Part shown: positions 1-5,333 of the stretch, in pieces
How positions within the stretch are numbered: position 1 is the first letter of the stretch
How the letters are laid out: every line of letters starts with the position of its first letter
NCBI GenBank assembly: GCA_003156615.1
Contig: PMHI01000352.1
Coordinates: 1-6,294 of the forward strand
Source of the DNA: Acidobacteriaceae bacterium
GTDB taxonomy: Bacteria > Acidobacteriota > Terriglobia > Terriglobales > SbA1
Reading direction: 5' to 3'
Length of the DNA stretch: 6,294 bases
Made by a program: the position numbers and the translations under genes
The notes under the pieces: model-generated
Told to the model about the DNA's origin: nothing
Seen by the model: only the letters and a program-made list of their open reading frames with translations
Databases searched by the model: none

Positions 1-16
1 GTACCCGTCGCGTCAT
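1..16 (-). CDS. Possible start of a minus-strand gene, cut by the window edge
   Basis: On the minus strand an ATG at 16-14 opens a frame reading Met-Thr-Arg-Arg-Val before the window ends. A good purine-rich ribosome binding site, GAGGAG on the minus strand (27-32), lies 10 bases upstream. A second purine run (GGAGA at 17-21) sits too close to the ATG to serve. The gene would lie 68 bases downstream of the selenocysteine AhpD-like gene on the same strand, so the two could share a transcript. Five codons give no family information. The call rests only on the start codon and ribosome binding site. Confidence 0.3.
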
Positions 17-84
17 TCTCCGTTAACTCCTCTACATCGTTTCGTTTGTCAACGCCTGTAAGTATTGTCGGAAAACATCGAAGC

Positions 85-723
85 TCAAGGTGTCAATTTC
101 CCAGTTGCGAGATAGTCCTGCGAAGGAACACCGAATGCATCAGCGACACGATTGAAGAAAGCGAACAAGGCTGTGATGTACACGGCCTCTGAGATCTGTT
201 CTTCTTTCCATCCTGCGATACGCACCTTCTCGACGTCTTCGGGCGTGGATCGGTAGGCAGTGTGAGTAATGAGTTCCACATATTCCAGCAAAGCGCGCTC
301 CGCCGGCGTGAGTCCCGCTTCGTCAAGCTTGCCTTCGACGATTGCTTTTACACATTGATCGGGTGCTCCCTGGACCCGCAGGAAGTAGGCATGGCTGTCC
401 AGTCAATACGGACACCGGTTCAAATAAGAGACGTAGCTGGCAATCATCTCTTTATGTCGACGGGAAAGATGCCCCTCCGAAAAGTGGACCGTGTTTCCTA
501 GGGCGATTACGCTTCGCAGGAAGTCAGGCCGGGCTCCGAAGCACTTGATGATGCCGGGAACCTGCTGTCTCCCCGACCCAGCTCGCCAAAAGTCATAAGC
601 CGCAGCCGTTTCTCCGGTGGCGTCAGCATCTTCAATGATCTTGATTTTGGTAGCCGGTTTTGCGGCTGGGACGCCTTCTACGCTATCGCGAATCCTAGTA
701 CTGGTCTGTTCACGCTTTGGCAT
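85..723 (-). CDS. AhpD-like (carboxymuconolactone decarboxylase fold) selenoprotein with CxxU active site
   Basis: Read with UGA at 405-403 as selenocysteine, this is a 212-residue protein. Residues 1-25 are a polar leader. The AhpD-like helical domain follows, with Glu92, then Cys104-Pro-Tyr-Sec107 and His111, matching the E...CxxCxxxH redox site of AhpD and peroxidase-related enzymes, with Sec in place of the second Cys. Downstream of the UGA the frame continues without interruption as family-like sequence (LDSHAYFLRVQGAP, later LTPAERALLEYVELIT and ALFAFFNRVADAFGVP), ending at a UGA at 87-85. In mycobacterial AhpD the matching second cysteine acts with a Glu/His relay in disulfide exchange, so Sec here would be the more nucleophilic residue of a thiol-selenol pair (inference). 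The start at 723 has AGAGG (736-732) 8 bases upstream. The likely role is a cytoplasmic peroxidase or disulfide reductase of unknown partner. The alternative, a pseudogene broken by one Cys-to-stop mutation, is less likely because the frame is otherwise intact and a second gene here has the same pattern. Confidence 0.85.
360..402 (-). promoter_or_regulatory. Candidate bacterial SECIS region downstream of the AhpD-like UGA
   Basis: Bacterial selenocysteine insertion needs a SelB-binding hairpin just 3' of the UGA, inside the coding sequence. Two mutually exclusive stems are visible on the minus strand. One is CUGGAC/GUCCAG (402-397 with 375-370), a perfect 6-bp stem beginning at the base after the UGA and enclosing 21 bases. 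The other is CGGGU/ACCCG (378-374 with 364-360), 5 bp with a 9-base loop starting 29 bases after the UGA. Neither has the usual G at the start of a small apical loop, so the element is less convincing than the one in the deiodinase-like gene. Its exact form is unresolved. Confidence 0.4.
403..405 (-). other. In-frame UGA read as selenocysteine (Sec107 of the AhpD-like protein)
   Basis: The minus-strand codons around this site read Asn-Arg-Cys-Pro-Tyr-UGA-Leu-Asp-Ser-His. The UGA falls exactly on the second redox cysteine of the CxxCxxxH motif. A single base separates UGA from the cysteine codons UGC and UGU, so sequencing error or mutation has to be considered. Placement at the catalytic residue and open coding on both sides favour recoding. 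Confidence 0.83.
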
Positions 724-1015
724 CGGATAAGCCTCTTCGAGGAGCTCAAGCTTTGGCTTGTCTACAACTGTAGCAGTCGTTGAAGCTCAGCCAAACTCGG
801 GCCGCAAGTCCACGGCCAGGACGGAGAGGTAGCGTAGTGATTCCGGTGGGTCCCAGGGCTTCTGTGGTTCCACACGCGCGCCGTCCAAACGACTGCGACG
901 AGAACAATCCGGGTGGCGGTAAGTTAGCCGGATGAGATTGTGGGCGCAATAATCTAAAGACACTACTGCGCTGTCCTTTCGCACTTCGACGAGGGCTGGT
1001 ACTCCTTTCAGATTA
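724..1015. other. Divergent intergenic region with no convincing gene
   Basis: This stretch separates the minus-strand AhpD-like selenoprotein from the receptor promoter and must hold the regulatory DNA of the selenoprotein gene. I found no convincing sigma-70 promoter on the minus strand. A minus-strand open frame runs through about 984-787 (GTG start) and ends in a UGA that is in phase with the AhpD-like start 66 bases further on. Its translation resembles no family I know and it lacks a well-placed ribosome binding site, so I do not call it a gene. No tRNA-like cloverleaf was recognised. Confidence 0.4.
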
Positions 1016-1043
1016 TTGACTCGCTGTTATGCGTCCCTATAAT
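1016..1043 (+). promoter_or_regulatory. Sigma-70-type promoter for the TonB receptor operon
   Basis: A -35 box TTGACT (1016-1021) and a perfect -10 box TATAAT (1038-1043) are separated by 16 bases. The first matches consensus at five of six positions. Transcription would start near 1050, leaving a leader of about 87 bases before the receptor start codon. It is correctly placed and oriented to drive the receptor and the closely spaced genes behind it. Confidence 0.7.
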
Positions 1044-1093
1044 CGCGGCACTCTGTCGGGAAAATCTTCGGGCGCATTCAGTGTTCGCTCGCG

Positions 1094-1109
1094 GAGATGT
1101 CTTCATCTC
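1094..1109 (+). promoter_or_regulatory. Small hairpin in the receptor mRNA leader
   Basis: GAGATG and CATCTC form a perfect 6-bp inverted repeat around a 4-base loop (TCTT), about 28 bases before the first possible start codon. It has no U-tract, so it is not a terminator. It could stabilise the leader or affect translation, but a chance hairpin of this size is also possible. Confidence 0.3.
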
Positions 1110-1136
1110 AACGTTAAAAGAGATTCGTGAGGACGA

Positions 1137-4100
1137 ATGGGGAGACGCATGAGCAATTTGAGAAGACTGGCCTTTGCGCTAGTTGCGGTCATTGCAGGAG
1201 TGAGCCTCATAAGTTTGAACCTTGCTGGACAGCAGATAACAGGAAGCATCCGCGGAACGGTGGTCGATCCGAGCGGGGCGATTGTGCAAGCCGCTACTGT
1301 TACCGCGAAGCAGATCGAAACCGGCTTAACACGCGTTGCGGTCACAGACCATCAGGGAGAGTACGTGCTGGTCGAACTACCGATTGGGCACTACCAGCTA
1401 GAGACTCAGGCGAAAGGCTTCCAGACTTACCTGCAGCAAGGCATCTCGTTGGATGTGAACGAGACCGCGACGGTTGGCATTCGCCTGAAGGTCGGGTCGG
1501 AAACGCAGCAGGTGGAAGTGAGCGCGAATGCGGCTCTGGTGCAGTCCACAGTCAGCAGTCTCGGCGAAGCCGTGATGGAGCGCGAGATCCTCGACCTCCC
1601 GCTGGACGGGCGCAATTTTTCCCAGCTGGGACTTCTTCAGCCCGGCGTCGTGCCCCTGACTGCCGGACTTCTTGAAGCCGGCGGTCCCGCGCGACAGAAT
1701 CAGGCCTATGCCGTCGACGGCCAGCGGCCGGAGTCGAACAACTTTATGATCGATGGCGCCGACAACGAAAGCTCTGTGGACGGCGGATTTGTGCTCAAAC
1801 CGCCGATTGACGCGATTGCCGAGTTCAAAATTCTGAGCCACAACGCGAATGCAGAATTCGGCCGGAACACGGGCTCTACCACCAACATAGTTACGCGGTC
1901 AGGATCCAATTCGTTTCATGGGGCCGCCTGGGAGTTCCTGCGCAACGATGCCATGGATTCCTCCGATTACTTCACGCAAAGCGTGCAGCCGTTGAAGCAG
2001 AACCAGTTCGGCGCAACCTTTGGTGGGCCGATTCTAAAGGATAAGACTTTCTTTTTCGGATATTACGAAGGCTTCCGCAACCGCCAGGGTGAGACCGTGC
2101 CTGCGACCGTGCCGTCCGCGGCAGAAAGGCAAGGCAATTTTGCGGAGGAGTGTACGGATCTCCCCGGAGCCTCGTTCAATCCGAGCGGCCTGTGCAGCAA
2201 CCCCAATGGGCAACTCACCTTTTTTTTAACACCGGTGCCAACGCCGGTGCCCTTCAACCAAATGACTCTGTTCACGCCCATCGATCCGATTGCGACCAAT
2301 GTCTTGCCCTTTTTTCCTCTGCCAAACCAGGGGGAAAATGGGTTCATCGCTACGCAGACGCTAAGCGAGAATAACGACCAATTCGGCGTACGCGTGGATC
2401 ACTACCTTTCCCGCGCGGACACATTGAATTTCCGCTATATGTTCAGCGCAGGTCCAACCACGGATCCGCTCTCGCCGGTGGGAGCCAATGTGCCCGGCTT
2501 TCCGGTAGGCGAGGATGATCGCGCACAGAACTTTGTGGCGCAGGAGACGCACCTGTTTTCGCCGAACACGATCGGCGTGGCGCGCTTTTCCTACCTCCGC
2601 AATAAGTTCCTGCTCGATGAGCACCTGAATCATGAGTCGCCGTCGGACTTAGGCTTTCAGTACGCTCCGACGTTGCCTTCAGCTGCCGGACCTCCATTTA
2701 TTCAGGTCGGAGGATACGCCTCGGTGGGCGATCCCATTACCGGACCGCGCAACACGTTTCAGAATACCTTCGACCCCTCCGCCTCTCTGAGCTGGGTTCA
2801 CGGTCGCCACGAGTTTAAATTCGGTGGAGGCTATCGGCGCGACCAGATCAACGCCTTGCAGGGTATCGCCAGCAACGGCTTCTTTGTGTTCTCCAACTTC
2901 CCCTACAGTGACGGATTCGCCAGCTTCCTGTCTGGCAATCCCGTGGTCTTTCTGCAGGGTGGAGGTAATTTTGCTCGTGAAATCCGCGACCGAGCCCTGG
3001 ATGCTTATGGCCAGGATACCTACAAGGTCAGTTCTCGCCTCACCTTGAACTTGGGACTTCGCTATGAGCTGCCCTTTCCCTCAACGGAAAGGCACAACGA
3101 GGTCAATCTCTTCGTTCCCGGGGCTCAATCGACAGTCATGCCGAGCGCTCCCGCAGGACTTCTCTATCCCGGCGATCGGGGTGTGCCTGCGGGCTTGATT
3201 CCAACCCAGAAAACCGCTTTCGCTCCGCGCTTCGGCGTTGCCTGGGACCCGCGTGGAGATTCCAAAATGGTGGTCAGTGCTGCCTACGGAATTTTCTACG
3301 AGCCGTACTACACCGGAGAGGGTGGTCCGTTGCAAGACCCCGTCAGTTCGCCTCCTTTCCTCAAGACGCAGCAAATTAGTTTCCCCATCAACTCCTTTGC
3401 CAACCCGTTCTACACGCCGAATCCTTTCAGTCAGGCTTTTCCCGAGCCGATGACCCTGCTCGTAGTCGCCCGCAATCTCCATCTGCCCTACGCGCAGGAT
3501 TGGAATCTGAACATTCAACAGTCTTTTGGCGCAGACTGGCTCTTTCAGATCGGGTACGTGGGTACGACTGGTGTGAGGCTACCGCGATTCATTGAAGGCA
3601 ATCCGCCAGTCTTTATCCCTGGCGTGGACACGACCAGCGCTGGCTGTTCGGTGGCGAGCCCGTGTCCAATTTCCACCGAGAGCAATGTGAACCAGCGGCG
3701 CCTCTATTCTGGATGCACCCTAGCGAACCCGAACAATTGCATTTACAGTTCCGTCGGGGAAATCGCCAGCGTGGCAAACTCCAGCTATAACGCCTTGCAA
3801 ACCAGCTTGCGCAAACGCTTCAGCCACGGTCTGTCCTTCCTGGCGTCCTACACCTGGTCGCATGCGATCGATGACGTGTCTTCGTTCAACATTACCGGCT
3901 CTGCTTCGCAACCCGTCGCCGGAGAAAATGACCTGGCGCAAGACCCATTCGATCTGGCGGCCGAGCGCGGCCGGTCGATGTTCGATTCCCGCAATCGTTT
4001 TGTGCTGAGTTATCAGTGGGTGCTGCCATTCCTCGCGCATTCCAGCAGTTGGTATGGGCATGTGTTCGGCAACTGGCAGTTGAACGGAATTGTGACTGCC

Positions 4101-4541
4101 ATGAGCGGCGGGCCCTTCACGGTATTCGACTCGAACGACGTTTCGCTGCAAGGGCAGGCACCGGAGATCACCGGCTTCTCCGCAAACCGTCCCAGTCTGA
4201 TTGGCAACCCAAACTCCGGTCCGCGAACGCCTCAGGAATGGTTCAACGTGAGCGCTTTTCAGCAACTCCAGCCCGATCCTCTAGGCCGGTTCGAAGTCTT
4301 CGGGGACGAAGGCAGGAACGTGGTCCAGGGCCCGGGATACGTGGACTGGGACGCATCGGCCTTCAAGAACATTCGGCTGACGGAATCGAAACAGCTTCAA
4401 TTCCGCGGTGAATTGTTTAATCTGCTGAACCATACCAATCTCCGCTTGCCGGTCAGTGACATCGAATCGCCGACGTTCGGCCAAATTCAGTCGGATATAA
4501 GCCCGCGGGTGATCCAGGTGGCGCTGAAGTTCTTGTTTTAA
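1137..4541 (+). CDS. Oar-like TonB-dependent receptor with carboxypeptidase-regulatory-like domain
   Basis: This 1134-residue outer-membrane protein probably imports a large or scarce ligand using TonB-supplied energy; the ligand is unknown. A basic start and hydrophobic segment (about residues 8-31, ending LNLAG before QQITG) form a signal peptide. Residues about 33-125 are a beta-sandwich carboxypeptidase-regulatory-like domain (SIRGTVVDPSGAIVQAATV, then GEYVLVELPIGHYQLE). A plug domain follows (LDLPLDGRNFSQLGLLQPG, YAVDGQRPESNNFMIDGADN), then a long beta-barrel with FFFGYYEGFRNRQG and the late GPGYVDWDASAFKNIRLTE and FNLLNHTNLR motifs. The chain ends in aromatic Phe (QVALKFLF), the usual signal for barrel assembly. 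No clear TonB box was identified. Start choice is ambiguous: ATG at 1137 has GAGG (1129-1132) and ATG at 1149 has GGGGAG (1139-1144), both only 4 bases upstream; either leaves a signal peptide. The architecture is typical of Acidobacteriota. It heads a probable operon with the next genes. Confidence 0.93.
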   Translation: MGRRMSNLRRLAFALVAVIAGVSLISLNLAGQQITGSIRGTVVDPSGAIVQAATVTAKQIETGLTRVAVTDHQGEYVLVELPIGHYQLETQAKGFQTYLQQGISLDVNETATVGIRLKVGSETQQVEVSANAALVQSTVSSLGEAVMEREILDLPLDGRNFSQLGLLQPGVVPLTAGLLEAGGPARQNQAYAVDGQRPESNNFMIDGADNESSVDGGFVLKPPIDAIAEFKILSHNANAEFGRNTGSTTNIVTRSGSNSFHGAAWEFLRNDAMDSSDYFTQSVQPLKQNQFGATFGGPILKDKTFFFGYYEGFRNRQGETVPATVPSAAERQGNFAEECTDLPGASFNPSGLCSNPNGQLTFFLTPVPTPVPFNQMTLFTPIDPIATNVLPFFPLPNQGENGFIATQTLSENNDQFGVRVDHYLSRADTLNFRYMFSAGPTTDPLSPVGANVPGFPVGEDDRAQNFVAQETHLFSPNTIGVARFSYLRNKFLLDEHLNHESPSDLGFQYAPTLPSAAGPPFIQVGGYASVGDPITGPRNTFQNTFDPSASLSWVHGRHEFKFGGGYRRDQINALQGIASNGFFVFSNFPYSDGFASFLSGNPVVFLQGGGNFAREIRDRALDAYGQDTYKVSSRLTLNLGLRYELPFPSTERHNEVNLFVPGAQSTVMPSAPAGLLYPGDRGVPAGLIPTQKTAFAPRFGVAWDPRGDSKMVVSAAYGIFYEPYYTGEGGPLQDPVSSPPFLKTQQISFPINSFANPFYTPNPFSQAFPEPMTLLVVARNLHLPYAQDWNLNIQQSFGADWLFQIGYVGTTGVRLPRFIEGNPPVFIPGVDTTSAGCSVASPCPISTESNVNQRRLYSGCTLANPNNCIYSSVGEIASVANSSYNALQTSLRKRFSHGLSFLASYTWSHAIDDVSSFNITGSASQPVAGENDLAQDPFDLAAERGRSMFDSRNRFVLSYQWVLPFLAHSSSWYGHVFGNWQLNGIVTAMSGGPFTVFDSNDVSLQGQAPEITGFSANRPSLIGNPNSGPRTPQEWFNVSAFQQLQPDPLGRFEVFGDEGRNVVQGPGYVDWDASAFKNIRLTESKQLQFRGELFNLLNHTNLRLPVSDIESPTFGQIQSDISPRVIQVALKFLF

Positions 4542-4548
4542 CGATTTC

Positions 4549-4554
4549 GAGGAG
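4549..4554 (+). promoter_or_regulatory. Ribosome binding site of the cysteine AhpD-like gene
   Basis: GAGGAG lies 9 bases before the ATG at 4564 and only 7 bases after the receptor stop codon. This fixes the start and supports translation from the same mRNA as the receptor. Confidence 0.7.
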
Positions 4555-4563
4555 ATCGACGTC

Positions 4564-5142
4564 ATGGCTCACATCAAAGTTCCCGATAATCTGCCCGGCA
4601 TTTTAGGCCCGATGGCAATCAGCCCCGAAACTGCCAAAGCTCTACGCGAATTGGCAGAGGTTCTGTTGCGCGGTCCGAACACTCTCACTTCTGGGGAACG
4701 CGAAATCATTGCAACCTACGTTTCGTCTCAGAACGATTGCTGTTTCTGCCAGCTTTCGCATGGTGCGGCGGCAGCCGAGCATCTTGGTGGGAACTACGAA
4801 CTGATCGATCGAATCAAACAGAATTTCGGCACAGCCGAGATTTCGGAGAAGCTAAGGGCACTGCTGGCGATTGCGGGCAAAGTGCAAAAGGGGGGCAAAC
4901 ACGTGACTGGGGAAGATGTCGAGCGGGCACGTCAGCAGGGCGCAACCGATAAGGAGATCCACGACACGGTTCTGATCGCGGCCGCATTCTGCATGTACAA
5001 CCGCTACGTGGATGGTCTGGGGACTTGGCAGCCGACTGATCCGAAAGCCTACCGCGAAATGGGGAGGAGCATGGCCGATGCCGGCTACTTAAAACCGAAC
5101 CGGGATGCGCTAAACTCTGATGCACCAGTGGAAGCGGCCTGA
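4564..5142 (+). CDS. AhpD-like (carboxymuconolactone decarboxylase family) protein, cysteine form
   Basis: This 192-residue protein has no signal peptide and is probably cytoplasmic. Glu46 precedes Cys59-Cys60-Phe-Cys62 and His66, giving the CxxCxxxH redox site of AhpD and peroxidase-related proteins; the extra Cys60 inside the motif is slightly unusual. After it come helical segments (SEKLRALLAIAGKVQKGG, then TDKEIHDTVLIAAAFCMYNR) typical of the fold. The N-terminal signature MAHIKVPDNLPGILGPMAIS and the C-terminal YREMGRSMADAGYL recur in the broken paralog immediately downstream. The likely activity is thiol-dependent peroxide or disulfide reduction; the electron donor and substrate are not visible. 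It follows the receptor by 22 bases and is probably co-transcribed. It is the cysteine counterpart of the selenocysteine protein at 723-85, although the two are clearly divergent. Confidence 0.88.
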   Translation: MAHIKVPDNLPGILGPMAISPETAKALRELAEVLLRGPNTLTSGEREIIATYVSSQNDCCFCQLSHGAAAAEHLGGNYELIDRIKQNFGTAEISEKLRALLAIAGKVQKGGKHVTGEDVERARQQGATDKEIHDTVLIAAAFCMYNRYVDGLGTWQPTDPKAYREMGRSMADAGYLKPNRDALNSDAPVEAA

Positions 5143-5167
5143 CATCCGTCAAACTGCAGGATCGCCC

Positions 5168-5333
5168 ATGGCCCGCATTCAATTTCCTGAAGGATTGCCA
5201 GGCATTCGCGGCCCGTGGGTATTCAGCCCTGAAATCACCAAATATATATCGCGAAAATGGCCGACGACTGGCTGAAGTGGGCTATGTCGAATCGACCGCG
5301 CAAGTACATGCGATCGAGAAACAATATGACTAG
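5168..5333 (+). pseudogene. Internally deleted third AhpD-like gene
   Basis: A ribosome binding site (AGGA, 5158-5161) and ATG at 5168 open a frame MARIQFPEGLPGIRGPWVFS that closely parallels the first 25 residues of the gene just upstream. Around 5243-5249, an ATATATAT stretch, similarity jumps to the C-terminal end in another frame: from 5247, YRENGRRLAEVGYVES matches YREMGRSMADAGYL (residues 163-176) of the upstream protein and runs to a TAG at 5331-5333. About 137 codons, including the whole redox motif, are missing and the two ends are out of phase. The first frame now stops at 5275 after 35 residues. This is a tandem duplicate destroyed by deletion. The residual 35-codon frame could still be translated, but a function is unlikely. 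Confidence 0.8.

Noticed and set aside
16..56. Minus-strand TTGACA near 50 as a promoter for the gene leaving the left edge
   Set aside because: The hexamer matches the -35 consensus, but I see no -10 box at 16-18 bases spacing before the start codon.
85..291. A separate short protein at 291-85 on the minus strand
   Set aside because: It starts at a TTG inside the C-terminal half of the AhpD-like selenoprotein, in the same frame. It is the part after the UGA, not an independent gene.
724..1015. tRNA-Sec or another RNA gene in the divergent intergenic region
   Set aside because: I found no cloverleaf with the long extra arm expected of tRNA-Sec and no conserved RNA motif.
1127..1675. A 182-residue plus-strand frame inside the receptor gene
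   Set aside because: It is Arg/Gly/Ser-rich out-of-frame translation lying within the strongly supported receptor frame.
3720..4265. Long antisense open frames under the receptor gene
   Set aside because: They lie opposite well-conserved receptor sequence, match no family I recognise, and are expected as shadow frames in GC-rich coding DNA.
5257..5325. Start of the deiodinase-like gene at 5257
   Set aside because: These codons lie in the C-terminal remnant of the broken AhpD-like gene in a different frame and add a polar stretch unrelated to the family. ATG at 5326 gives the natural basic start plus membrane segment.
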